Below, piece by piece: positions 6,417 through 13,618 of a stretch of DNA of 17,439 nt. A model generated the notes under the pieces. It was not told the DNA's origin and ran no database searches. It was given only the letters and a program-made list of their open reading frames with translations. The stretch lies in NCBI GenBank assembly GCA_030588935.1, contig JAUUWR010000009.1:1-17439 (forward strand), read 5' to 3'. The position numbers were made by a program, and so were the translations under genes. Positions within the stretch are counted from its first letter, which is position 1, and every line of letters begins with the position of its first letter. This DNA is from a bacterium. GTDB lineage: Archaea > Nanobdellota > Nanobdellia > Pacearchaeales > GW2011-AR1.

Positions 6417-6679
6417 ATGACATTATTAACTGATATGGTGAGCAGTAAGAATGGAATTGTTACAGCAACTACTGAGGAAGGGATAAAGTTTTGTTAGAAG
6501 ATTGTGCACATGTTGATGTTGTTTTTGGATCAAATCATGAAAGCAATGTAAAAAATGCAAGGGCAGAACTAATGAAAAAAGCACAATATGATGATTCAAA
6601 GTTTTATTGGATACTTGAAACAAAAATTAGTGATGATGAAAAAATGTTTGCTATTCCTTATGCTTATTTCTTTAAATAG
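6417..6679 (+). pseudogene. Small unknown gene broken by a -1 frameshift
   Basis: The ATG at 6417 opens MTLLTDMVSSKNGIVTATTE, then EGIKFC and a stop at 6495. A second frame, open from about 6476, reads LLEDCAHVDVVFGSNHESNV and continues to FAIPYAYFFK at 6679. Joining them by a -1 shift at the TTTT run (6489-6492) gives a smooth ~87-residue protein (...EEGIKF-LLEDCAHVDV...). Both halves look coding, so one T appears to be missing. It could be a real recent lesion, a sequencing error in a homopolymer, or a programmed shift; no classic slippery heptamer or following pseudoknot was seen. The family is not recognised. A start at the TTG (6491) would lose the conserved-looking N-terminus. Confidence 0.6.
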
Positions 6680-6690
6680 TTATAGAGAAG

Positions 6691-6700
6691 TTTTATAAAC
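6691..6700 (+). promoter_or_regulatory. aIF5A promoter (TATA box)
   Basis: TTTTATAAAC sits 21-30 nt before the aIF5A ATG, giving an essentially leaderless transcript. It is a useful contrast with the ribosomal genes nearby, which have long leaders. Confidence 0.5.
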
Positions 6701-6720
6701 ATATTCTTAATTCATTAATC

Positions 6721-7110
6721 ATGGTTCATAAATTAATTAGTGCTGTTGAAGCAAAACCTGGGAAAACTATTTTAGTTGATGGAGTTGCGTGTGTTGTCAA
6801 ATCAAATGATGTCAGCAAGACAGGAAGGCACGGGCATGCTAAATGCAGAATTGAGGCAGTTAGTATTATCGACGGAAAGAAGAAGGTTTTCATTATAGCT
6901 GGGCATGATAGGCTTGAATGTCCTATGATTATCAAGAATAACGGGCAAATACTTTCCATTATAGAGGATAAAGCGAGCATTATGGATTTAAAGAGTTATG
7001 AAACAATTGAACTTCCTGTTCCTGAAGAACTAAAAGAACAGATTAAAGATGGAGACCAGGTTGAATATTGGGATGTTGAAGGTGTTAAGATGATTAAGAG
7101 GAAAGTTTGA
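6721..7110 (+). CDS. Translation factor aIF5A with Arg at the hypusine position
   Basis: aIF5A binds the ribosomal E-site region and relieves stalling at proline-rich and other difficult peptides. The 129-residue product has the full fold: an N-terminal SH3-like domain (1-68) with loop SKTGRHGHAK (32-41), and a C-terminal OB domain (about 70-129). In eukaryotes and archaea the loop is TGKHG and its lysine is turned into (deoxy)hypusine. Here codon AGG at position 36 gives arginine, so deoxyhypusine synthase could not modify that site. The rest of the loop matches human eIF5A closely. It is followed by the eL40 leader. A fully divergent paralogue elsewhere in the genome cannot be excluded. Confidence 0.95.
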   Translation: MVHKLISAVEAKPGKTILVDGVACVVKSNDVSKTGRHGHAKCRIEAVSIIDGKKKVFIIAGHDRLECPMIIKNNGQILSIIEDKASIMDLKSYETIELPVPEELKEQIKDGDQVEYWDVEGVKMIKRKV

Positions 7111-7132
7111 AATATTAATAAAGGATATATTG

Positions 7133-7260
7133 GGCTCGCTCACTTTGTTCGCTCGCCTATTTTATATAAACTAATAATAGATAAAATATTGAGGGGACGA
7201 AGTAGAAAGCTTAAGCAGACTAAGAACATAGCTTAATAATTTATCATATTCAGATAAAAA
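7133..7260 (+). promoter_or_regulatory. Promoter and conserved leader upstream of eL40 (copy 3)
   Basis: It begins with the 25-nt box GGCTCGCT...TTCGCTCGCC (7133-7157). Then come TTTTATATAAACTAATAAT (TATA box and constant AAACTAATAAT), AAAATATTGAGGGGACGAAG, GTAGAAAGCTTAAGC and GCTTAA (TTAAGC/GCTTAA, a 6-bp stem around 14 nt), and TTATCATATTCAGATAAAAA. Predicted transcription start is near 7190, giving a leader of about 80 nt before the ATG at 7273. Confidence 0.65.
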
Positions 7261-7272
7261 ATAATATAAAAC

Positions 7273-7437
7273 ATGGCAACAAAACTACCAGCTGCACAAG
7301 CAAGATTGTATAAAAATATTTTTATTTGCAAGAAATGCAAGGCAAAAATAAGGGCTGACCCAAGGAAAATCTTAGAAGGAAAAATCAGGTGCAGGAAGTG
7401 TTTGAAAAAAGCTTTTAGACCAATTAAAAAGAGGTAG
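7273..7437 (+). CDS. rpl40e: Ribosomal protein eL40
   Basis: A 54-residue zinc-ribbon protein of the large ribosomal subunit, too short for most gene callers. It starts MATKLPAAQARLYKN and has Cys pairs at 19/22 (ICKKC) and 40/43 (CRKC), followed by the basic tail LKKAFRPIKKR. Length and the four cysteines fit archaeal eL40, which is made without the ubiquitin fusion found in eukaryotes. It is preceded by the long conserved leader. A second copy of the leader element begins 3 nt after its stop codon. Confidence 0.9.
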   Translation: MATKLPAAQARLYKNIFICKKCKAKIRADPRKILEGKIRCRKCLKKAFRPIKKR

Positions 7438-7440
7438 TTA

Positions 7441-7590
7441 GGCTCGCTCACTTTGTTCGCTTGCCTATTTTATATAAAAAACTAATAATGTATAAAATAT
7501 TAAGGGTTTGAGGTGGGATGTTTAAGCGGATAAACGAGAAGCTTAAACGAACTCATCTGAGTAAAGTAATTATTCATAGAGATTTTAGAA
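7441..7590 (+). promoter_or_regulatory. Promoter and conserved leader upstream of the S2P gene (copy 4)
   Basis: It holds the 25-nt box (7441-7465, one base different from copy 3), TTTTATATAAA with AACTAATAATG, and AAAATATTAAGGG. A perfect 8-bp hairpin GTTTAAGC...GCTTAAAC (7520-7548) follows, then ACTCATCTGAGTAA and ATTATTCATAGAGATTTTAG. The hairpin is the strongest of all copies. About 55 nt of AT-rich sequence follow before the ATG at 7646. Confidence 0.65.
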
Positions 7591-7645
7591 TTAAATTAAA
7601 ATAAGATTCAAAAAAATAAATAAAAAATGATTAGAAAATAAAAAG

Positions 7646-9100
7646 ATGGTTGCATTTATTTATTATGATTTGGCTTTTTTAGTAGTGTTTATTCTTCTTA
7701 TGGGTATCTTTCTTATAAAAAATAAAAAAAATGTGAAAAGGCAAGGGATAATGTTTCTTTATCATAGTCAAACTGGAATAAAATCAATGAAAAAAATAGT
7801 TAAGAAATATAAAAAAGTACTTCATATTATAAGATATTTTTCCATTACTCTTGGTTATATATTGATGGCTGGAATCTTATCTCTTATTGGGTTTTTAATA
7901 TATAATTATGTTATTAATCCTTCCCAGTTAGCTCCAGAGGTTGCTAAAATCCCCCCAATTTTTCCCCTAATTCCTTATTTTCCAAAATTACTTGGATTAG
8001 AAAGTTATTTCCCTCCTTTTTATTTTACATATTTCATCGTAGCAATTTTAATTGTGGCTGTTGTTCATGAATTTGCTCATGGTATTTATATGAAATTGTA
8101 TAATGTAAAAATTAAATCAACTGGCTTTGCTCTTTTGGGTCCTTTTGTTGGTGCTTTTGTTGAACAAGATGAAAAATCTATGGAAAAAGCAGGTAAAGTC
8201 AATCAAATGACTATCCTTTCTGCAGGGGTTTTTGCAAATATTATTATTGCTTTTGTGTTTCTTTTATTATTATTTGGTGTATCTCCTTTGGCATTTACTC
8301 CGGGCGGGGCTACATTTGATGATTATATTTATAGTATTGTTAATGTTAGTGATATAACTGTAGTTGATGGAGTGCAGATAAACAATCCAACTAACCAAGG
8401 ATTACTTGACCTTATTAAAGAGAATAATCTGACGACAGATTTGACAATAGATGCTGATGGGGATTCTATAAGTTTAACAAAAATAAGCGCAAAAGATAAA
8501 AATTATTTTATTAAAATCAGTAATTTTAAAATACAACTTGAACAAGAAACTGAGTTTGTTCGATTATATGATGATTTGCCTGCAATAAATGCTGGTTTAA
8601 AGGGGGCGATAACTGAAATTAACGGAAACAAAATAATAGATTATGAAATTTTAACTAATGAAATGTTAAAATACAAGCCAGGAGATAAAATAAAAATTAA
8701 AACCTTGGTTGACGATGAAGCGCAGGAATATGATATTGAGTTAGCAAATATTAATGGAAGAGGGATTATTGGAATTGGAAACTACCCTCTAAGAGAAAAT
8801 ATCATTGCTAAAATATATACTGTTTTTAGAAAACCTTATACTTTTTACAAAGAAAGGGGCGAGTTTTCAATATTTATTTACTATTTGGTTTTTTGGATAT
8901 TTTTAATTAATTTATTAGTTGCTCTTTTTAATATGCTTCCTGCTTCAATCTTTGATGGGGGGAGGTTTTTTTATTTAACTATCTTAGGGATAACAAAAAA
9001 AGAAAAGATTGCAAAAAATGCCTATAGGGCTATGGGTTATTTGTTTTTATTTATTTTATTATTAATTATGAGTGCTTGGTTTTTTAGGTTTTTTAAGTAG
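7646..9100 (+). CDS. Site-2 protease-like M50 membrane metalloprotease with PDZ domain
   Basis: An intramembrane zinc protease of the S2P/RseP family that would cut membrane-bound substrates. The 484-residue product has N-terminal spans (about 6-24 and 62-90), the zinc motif HEFAH (141-145), a luminal PDZ-like region (about 215-370) with LYDDLPAINAGLKGAITEINGNKI (read as two blocks around INAGLKG), and the third zinc ligand motif NMLPASIFDGG (429-439) before the last spans. All catalytic residues are present. Substrate unknown: archaeal S2Ps often act on membrane-tethered regulators. It has its own promoter with the leader element shared with ribosomal genes, which is unexpected for a protease. 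Confidence 0.94.
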   Translation: MVAFIYYDLAFLVVFILLMGIFLIKNKKNVKRQGIMFLYHSQTGIKSMKKIVKKYKKVLHIIRYFSITLGYILMAGILSLIGFLIYNYVINPSQLAPEVAKIPPIFPLIPYFPKLLGLESYFPPFYFTYFIVAILIVAVVHEFAHGIYMKLYNVKIKSTGFALLGPFVGAFVEQDEKSMEKAGKVNQMTILSAGVFANIIIAFVFLLLLFGVSPLAFTPGGATFDDYIYSIVNVSDITVVDGVQINNPTNQGLLDLIKENNLTTDLTIDADGDSISLTKISAKDKNYFIKISNFKIQLEQETEFVRLYDDLPAINAGLKGAITEINGNKIIDYEILTNEMLKYKPGDKIKIKTLVDDEAQEYDIELANINGRGIIGIGNYPLRENIIAKIYTVFRKPYTFYKERGEFSIFIYYLVFWIFLINLLVALFNMLPASIFDGGRFFYLTILGITKKEKIAKNAYRAMGYLFLFILLLIMSAWFFRFFK

Positions 9101-9130
9101 TTTTTTAAACAACCTCTTTCTTTAATTTTT

Positions 9131-10093
9131 ATGTTATCTAAAGAAAATATAAAGAAAAAGCTAGAAAAACAAGGACATAGATTTTCAGGAGAGCATTGTG
9201 CTGTCAAGATATGCAGATGGACAAGAAAATCATTAATAGATGACGGAGAATGTTATAAAAGTAAATTTTATGGAATAGATTCTTGGAGATGTTGTCAAAT
9301 GTCTCCTTGGCTTGAGTGCCAAAACAAATGTTTGCATTGTTGGAGACCTATTGAATTTAATTTTAAAGTTAAGGGTAAGACTAACAAGCCTCAACAAATT
9401 ATTAAAGATTGTATTGAACAACAAAGAAAACTTCTTTCTGGATTTAAAGGAAACTCTAAAATTAATATGGAAAAATTTAAACAAGCTCAAGAACCAATGC
9501 AATTTGCAATTAGTTTGACAGGAGAGCCGACACTTTATCCTAAAATTGGAGAATTAATAAAAGAATTGAGAAAGCAAGGCAAGACTTCGTTTTTAGTGAC
9601 TAATGGTTTGTGTCCTGAAGTTTTAAGAAAATTAAATAAGGAAAAAAATCTTCCAACTCAATTATATTTATCACTAAATGCTCCAAATAAAAAACTTTAT
9701 GAGAAATTTACGAGAAGTAGTTTGAAAGATGCTTGGAAAAAGTTTAATGAAACTTTAGAATTATTTCCAAATTTATCGACGAGAAAAGTAATTAGAATGA
9801 CTTTGGTTAAAGATTTGAATATGGAGGATGAAATGATTAAGGATTATGTTGGGTTGATAAAGAAAGCCATGCCTGATTTTATTGAGATTAAGGGATTTAT
9901 GAGTGTTGGGTTTGCTCGGCAAAGATTGGGTTATGATAGAATGCCTTCTCACAAAGAAGTTAAAGATTATGCTGAGAAGGTTGTTAAAGAGTTAAGAAGT
10001 GGTTATAAAATTTTAGATGAACATGAGTTCTCGAGGGTTGTGCTGGTTGGGAAGGATAAGAGGATGATGGGGATAAAGAAGGAGGAGGTTTAA
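9131..10093 (+). CDS. taw1: 4-demethylwyosine synthase Taw1 (radical SAM)
   Basis: Condenses pyruvate carbons with N1-methylguanosine-37 of tRNA-Phe to form the tricyclic base of wyosine. The 320-residue product has the radical-SAM cluster Cys63-x3-Cys67-x2-Cys70 (ECQNKCLHCW) and a second set Cys28, Cys41, Cys54 spaced by 13, matching the extra [4Fe-4S] ligands known in Taw1/TYW1. SLTGEPTLYP is the conserved GEP motif and LVTNG follows. It starts 30 nt after the S2P stop, with a possible TATA-like TTTTTTAAAC close by. Its stop is 1 nt from the convergent next gene. Confidence 0.95.
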   Translation: MLSKENIKKKLEKQGHRFSGEHCAVKICRWTRKSLIDDGECYKSKFYGIDSWRCCQMSPWLECQNKCLHCWRPIEFNFKVKGKTNKPQQIIKDCIEQQRKLLSGFKGNSKINMEKFKQAQEPMQFAISLTGEPTLYPKIGELIKELRKQGKTSFLVTNGLCPEVLRKLNKEKNLPTQLYLSLNAPNKKLYEKFTRSSLKDAWKKFNETLELFPNLSTRKVIRMTLVKDLNMEDEMIKDYVGLIKKAMPDFIEIKGFMSVGFARQRLGYDRMPSHKEVKDYAEKVVKELRSGYKILDEHEFSRVVLVGKDKRMMGIKKEEV

Positions 10094-10094
10094 T

Positions 10095-10544
10095 TTAGGC
10101 TACAGCAGAAGCAGGAGGTTCTGCTTCTTCCATCTCTACAATATGAAAAGTCCTTCCCCCATCGCAATATTCATATGACCCAGAAGGATGATATCCCAAT
10201 GGTTGAGGTTTGTAATCTTTTAATGTCTCATTAGGATCAACTCCAATTAATAAATCAAGCCAAATTTTATCCCCTATTTCTGGTCTTTTTAAGAGTATTC
10301 TCACAGAGTTATCTTCAATCCTCTGATATCCTTCTCCAAAAAAATGATTTGGATTGTCTGTAGGATATAATTCTAAAACCAACCCCTTAACTGGATCTGC
10401 TCTTGCTACTCTAATAATTTTATTATTCTTTACAAATTTAAAATAGATAATATCTCTACGATCAAATACTGGGTCTACTCTATCTTTTATTAAACTTTTT
10501 GGAAGATAATATTTGTGTTTATATCTAGATTCCATTTTTTTCAT
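10095..10544 (-). CDS. Unknown 149-residue protein
   Basis: Not recognised. It is soluble, with a basic N-terminus (YKHKYYLPKSLIKDRVD), beta-rich middle segments (VLELYPTDN, VRILLKRPEIGDKIWLDLLI) and a short acidic, Ala-rich tail (EMEEAEPPASAVA). The ATG overlaps the TGA of the gene before it (ATGA), which supports this start over the internal Met4 and indicates coupled translation. The two form an operon, so the product probably works with the Rossmann-like partner. No motif permits a function. Confidence 0.75.
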   Translation of the reverse strand: MKKMESRYKHKYYLPKSLIKDRVDPVFDRRDIIYFKFVKNNKIIRVARADPVKGLVLELYPTDNPNHFFGEGYQRIEDNSVRILLKRPEIGDKIWLDLLIGVDPNETLKDYKPQPLGYHPSGSYEYCDGGRTFHIVEMEEAEPPASAVA

Positions 10545-10888
10545 AAAAAAACAATCCCATCTTTTGTCAGAGCTGTGAAGCGGATGCCGACTGGTAAATT
10601 TAGTAAAGCTGAGATTAAAGCCATGTGCTCTTTTCCTGTTCCGCTTGCTATAGTGAGTGCAACTTCTGTGCCTTTGATTTTTCCCTGCAGTTTTTTAAGA
10701 ATATCATCTTTTAGTTCTACTAATCTTGAAGAATTAGTTTCTATAAATTCAAAATCTTTTTCAGAAGTAAATTTTTTTGCAGAATTATCTCCGATTAAAA
10801 TTATATTATCCCATTCCTCCCTGTTAATAACTCCTGCTATTTGCGCCCAGGTTCCTTTTCCTGCTCCAAGAAATGCTACTAGTTCCAT
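10541..10888 (-). CDS. Small Rossmann/CARF-like unknown protein
   Basis: A 115-residue protein. It begins MELVAFLGAGKGTWAQ, a beta strand running into a glycine loop, and contains VALTIASGTGKEHMALISAL (76-95), where SGTGKEHM resembles the Gly-rich, small-residue loop plus helix of CARF-type Rossmann folds such as the N-terminal part of Csa3. The likeness is by eye and weak. No catalytic or DNA-binding domain is attached and no CRISPR locus is visible here, so a signalling-nucleotide sensor role is only a possibility. It is the first gene of a two-gene operon. Confidence 0.7.
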   Translation of the reverse strand: MELVAFLGAGKGTWAQIAGVINREEWDNIILIGDNSAKKFTSEKDFEFIETNSSRLVELKDDILKKLQGKIKGTEVALTIASGTGKEHMALISALLNLPVGIRFTALTKDGIVFL

Positions 10889-10949
10889 TTTTATAAAACA
10901 TTAATTAAATTTATAAGTTTATATGTTGTTTAATTATTATAATGTATTA

Positions 10950-11100
10950 GGCTCGCTCACTTTGTTCGCTCGCCTGTTTTATGAGATAAACTTATAATCA
11001 AAAAAATATTTATGGTTCAAGGTAGGAGATTAAGCGAACAGAAAATAGCTTAGGTTACTCATCTGAATAACTTAACTATTCATAGAGATTCCAGAAATAA
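10950..11100 (+). promoter_or_regulatory. Promoter and conserved leader upstream of the wHTH gene (copy 5)
   Basis: The 25-nt box is at 10950-10974. It is followed by TTTTATGAGATAAACTTATAATC (promoter blocks), AAAATATTTATGGTTC, GGTAGGAGATTAAGC and GCTTAGGTTACTCATCTG (TTAAGC/GCTTA stem), AATAACTTAACTATTCATAG and AGATTCCAG. The downstream half is nearly identical to copy 6 before uL1. Confidence 0.65.
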
Positions 11101-11154
11101 TATTAAGTAAATTAATTATTAAATAATTTGTAAGCACAAAAAATAAAATAAAAA

Positions 11155-11604
11155 ATGAAAGACATCCCATTAAGTGAAATAACATTAAGAAAATATGAGA
11201 AGCCTGCTGGTTTGGAAAAAAGAGAGTTGGTTAAGAAAATTTGTTTGTCTTTGGGTTTGCTGCAGTTAGGAGATTCCCGAGATGTTATAGTTGATATTTT
11301 GATGGTTTTAATTGATGCCAATAAGGAAAAGAAAAAATTAAACAGTGATGAGATAAAAATCAAGGCAGAAGAATCAAGAAAAAAATATAGTTTAGAGACC
11401 AGGGGGCTTGCAGAAAGCAATATTAGAAGGCAGTTGAAGAGATTAAGAGATAATATGTTGATTGAAAAATCTGAGAATAAATATTATTTAGCAGAGCATG
11501 CTTCTTTAAAAGAAATATTTGAAAATAGTATTGAGAGATTTGTTATTCCTCAGACAATTGAGAGGATAAAGGAGTATTTGGGGGAGTTGGATGGTGGGGA
11601 TTAA
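11155..11604 (+). CDS. Conserved archaeal winged-helix protein
   Basis: A 149-residue basic protein with an N-terminal signature DIPLSEITLRKYEKP that I associate with a widespread uncharacterised archaeal family. A winged-helix-like region spans about residues 20-120 (KKLNSDEIKIKAEE as one helix, AESNIRRQLKRLRDNMLIEK as recognition helix, ENKYYLAEH as wing). It probably binds DNA or RNA as a regulator; the target is unknown. It carries the same long leader as the ribosomal genes, so it may belong to or control that set. Its last 4 nt overlap the convergent HAD gene. Confidence 0.82.
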   Translation: MKDIPLSEITLRKYEKPAGLEKRELVKKICLSLGLLQLGDSRDVIVDILMVLIDANKEKKKLNSDEIKIKAEESRKKYSLETRGLAESNIRRQLKRLRDNMLIEKSENKYYLAEHASLKEIFENSIERFVIPQTIERIKEYLGELDGGD

Positions 11605-12245
11605 ATTAATTCTCTTAGTGCTTCTAAAGAGGTTATGGTTAAATCTGCTTCAATTTCCCCAAAATCATATTCCCTCCTTTCAACAAACACGCCATAAACC
11701 TGTGCATTTCTTGCCATTTCCATATCTTCTTTGCTATTCCCTATATAAAGAGTATTACTAGAATTAACACCTAAATCATCCATACATTTTATTAAACCCT
11801 CAGGATCAGGCTTCTGTTTTACTCCGTCAGCAAGCTTTGCTCTCACAACAGAACCAAATTCATGATCTAAAAGACTTAGTTCTAACTTAATAATATGAGT
11901 CGGAGCTGAAGTAACTATTCCTGTTCTTAATCCGTTTTTATTTAATAAAGAAAGTATACCTACATCATCATAAACCCAAGTATGCTTTTTTCTTAAATCT
12001 AAAGCGTCATACTCTCTAAAAGCAGGCCAAAACTGCTCTTCAGGATCTAATTTCCAAATATCTTTTATAATCTTTATCCTATCTTTTTCTGATAAAAACC
12101 AAAAATCATCAATATCTTTTTTAGTGCTCTTAATATTAAAAGTCTCCAGGGTATTTCCAACTACCATATATCTGTATTCAGGGGTCGTATGTACAAGAGT
12201 TCCATCCAAATCAAAAATAAATGATTTTACACTCATAGGTTTCAT
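11601..12245 (-). CDS. HAD-superfamily phosphatase
   Basis: A 214-residue haloacid-dehalogenase hydrolase, phosphoglycolate-phosphatase/PGMB-like. Motif I is FDLDGTLVHT (11-20, with the nucleophile and acid/base Asp), an all-helical cap follows (about 20-90), motif II is IVTSAPTH, motif III KQKPDPEG (Lys), and motif IV IGNSKEDMEMARNA (acidic metal ligands). All catalytic residues are present, so it should hydrolyse a small phosphate ester; the substrate cannot be read. The ATG at 12245 was taken; Met4 is an alternative. It is convergent with the wHTH gene. Confidence 0.9.
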   Translation of the reverse strand: MKPMSVKSFIFDLDGTLVHTTPEYRYMVVGNTLETFNIKSTKKDIDDFWFLSEKDRIKIIKDIWKLDPEEQFWPAFREYDALDLRKKHTWVYDDVGILSLLNKNGLRTGIVTSAPTHIIKLELSLLDHEFGSVVRAKLADGVKQKPDPEGLIKCMDDLGVNSSNTLYIGNSKEDMEMARNAQVYGVFVERREYDFGEIEADLTITSLEALRELI

Positions 12246-12381
12246 TATGTTGATATTTTTAAATAGATTTATGTTCTTTAAAAGATAGTAAAAACATTTA
12301 GGGAGTTGGATTAAACTAAATCAACCTCATAATTTCTACGAGAATTACAAATACATAAACATAAAAAATAAAAAAAATTAA

Positions 12382-12552
12382 TTACTTTCTTTTCTTTTTT
12401 CTTCTTGCTGGTCTTCTTCTTTTTGCTGCTTTCTTTTTTGCTGGTTTTTTCTTTCCTGCAGCTGTTCTTGCTTTTTTTAATTTGCTGATTTCTTTTCTTA
12501 ATTTCTTTATTACTGCTGTAAACTGCTTTGGTGTTTTTGGTTTTTTTGCCAT
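12382..12552 (-). CDS. Very basic 56-residue protein (nucleoid- or RNA-binding-like)
   Basis: A minus-strand ORF found by eye, from ATG at 12552 to TAA at 12382. A short helix-forming first half (PKQFTAVIKKLRKEISKLKK) is followed by a tail built from KKPAKKKAAKRRRPARRKKK, like histone-H1 or bacterial Hc1/Hc2 tails. It very probably binds nucleic acid non-specifically, so a small chromatin protein is plausible. Evidence for it being real is the coherent codon use, the Lys/Arg/Ala-only tail with no stop, and the position in an otherwise empty gap. An imperfect hairpin downstream (about 12302-12327) could end its transcript. Confidence 0.72.
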   Translation of the reverse strand: MAKKPKTPKQFTAVIKKLRKEISKLKKARTAAGKKKPAKKKAAKRRRPARRKKKRK

Positions 12553-12854
12553 TTCCTTCTTTACCTCCTTTTTCTTTTTTTTAAAAAATTCTTTAATTAA
12601 TATTGTAAATTATAATATTTAAATGTTTCCTTAAGATAATTTTAAAATTTTTGTTATCTTTTTACCGACGATAAAATTTGATTTTCTGAGCTATAATATT
12701 TAAAATTTTTATTTTATTTATAAAAAATTAAAAATCTAAAACAAAAAGTTTTAAAAACCTAAATTTAGTAATGTAAGTACTGTTAACTACATCACATAGA
12801 CTTATTTTTCTTAAGTTTTATGTGCATAGGTAGGAAGTAATGAATAAATAGAGA
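12553..12854. other. Gene-free AT-rich stretch
   Basis: About 300 bases with no ORF or RNA gene that I can support. It must hold the promoter of the basic protein (minus strand) on its left side. A 60-base part near 12770-12840 (GTAAGTACTGTTAACTACAT and onward) is less AT-biased and resembles no feature I know. Confidence 0.5.
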
Positions 12855-12956
12855 ATATAATAAACTAATAATTCAATAAAATATTTATGGTTCGGAGTAG
12901 ATGATTAAGCTACCCATCAATACAGCTTAAATATTCATAGAGATTCCAGATAAAAA
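12855..12956 (+). promoter_or_regulatory. Promoter and conserved leader upstream of uL1 (copy 6)
   Basis: It contains AATATAATAAACTAATAATT (TATA box and constant block), AAAATATTTATGGTTCGGAG, TAGATGATTAAGC paired with GCTTAA (6 bp), and ATTCATAGAGATTCCAGAT. It ends just before the uL1 ATG at 12967. It lacks the GC-rich 25-nt box, so that box is separable from the leader. GGAGTAG can also pair with CTACCC, a competing stem. Confidence 0.65.
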
Positions 12957-12966
12957 ATAATATAAA

Positions 12967-13596
12967 ATGGCACAAGAAGAAAAAATTTTAAAAGCTATAA
13001 AACAGCTTCGAGAAACTGAACAGAAAAGAAATTTTGACCAGACAATAGACTTAATTATAAATCTAAAAAATTTTAATGTTAAAAAAGATGGCTTTAATTT
13101 GTTTGTTCAAGTTCCAAATAAAATTAGGGATAAAAAAATAGCTGGATTTTTTGAAAATAAATCCGAAATAGTTGATACGATTAAAAAAGATGAATTTATT
13201 AAATTTAAAGATAAAAAAGAGCTTAAAAAATTAGTGAAGACTTATAATTTTTTTATTGCAAATGCTAAATTGATGCCTGCTGTTGCTACCACTTTCGGGA
13301 GGATCTTGGGTCCTGTTGGAAAGATGCCAAACCCTCAATTAGGAATTCTGCCTTCTGAAGATGAAAATGCAATAAAATCTGTTTTAAATAAAATTAATTC
13401 GACTGTAAGAGTTAAAGTGAAAGAGCCAAGCATAAAAATTGGTGTTGGGAGAGAGTCTTTAACAGATGAGCAGATTTTGAAAAATATATTGATAGTTTAT
13501 AATAAGATTCTGGATGCTCTTCCAAAGAAAAAAGAAAATATTAAAAATATTTTAATTAAATTAAGTATGGATAAGCCAGTTAAGGTTGAGATTTAG
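12967..13596 (+). CDS. rpl1: Ribosomal protein uL1
   Basis: A large-subunit L1-stalk protein. The 209-residue product is of archaeal length, with an N-terminal NFDQTIDLIINLKNFNVKK block (domain I) and the central signature MPAVATTFGRILGPVGKMPNPQ (domain II, split here at GRILGP), then VRVKVKEPSIKIGVG. Archaeal L1 is known to repress its own operon by binding mRNA that mimics the 23S rRNA site. Whether the leader upstream holds such a site cannot be shown here. It is separated from uL10 by a second copy of the leader, so the two have separate promoters instead of one operon. Confidence 0.96.
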   Translation: MAQEEKILKAIKQLRETEQKRNFDQTIDLIINLKNFNVKKDGFNLFVQVPNKIRDKKIAGFFENKSEIVDTIKKDEFIKFKDKKELKKLVKTYNFFIANAKLMPAVATTFGRILGPVGKMPNPQLGILPSEDENAIKSVLNKINSTVRVKVKEPSIKIGVGRESLTDEQILKNILIVYNKILDALPKKKENIKNILIKLSMDKPVKVEI

Positions 13597-13618
13597 GGAG
13601 TCAATAATTATTGTTTTA

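Noticed and set aside
7133..7465. CRISPR array from repeated 25-nt boxes
   Set aside because: Copies are irregularly spaced, kilobases apart, and each lies before a promoter.
10541..10888. Csa3-like CRISPR regulator
   Set aside because: Only a weak CARF-like loop is seen; there is no HTH domain and no CRISPR or cas gene in the window.
12890..12950. Leader copies as C/D-box or H/ACA guide RNAs
   Set aside because: Some copies have CTGA, but no consistent RTGATGA box or paired D'/C' layout is present.
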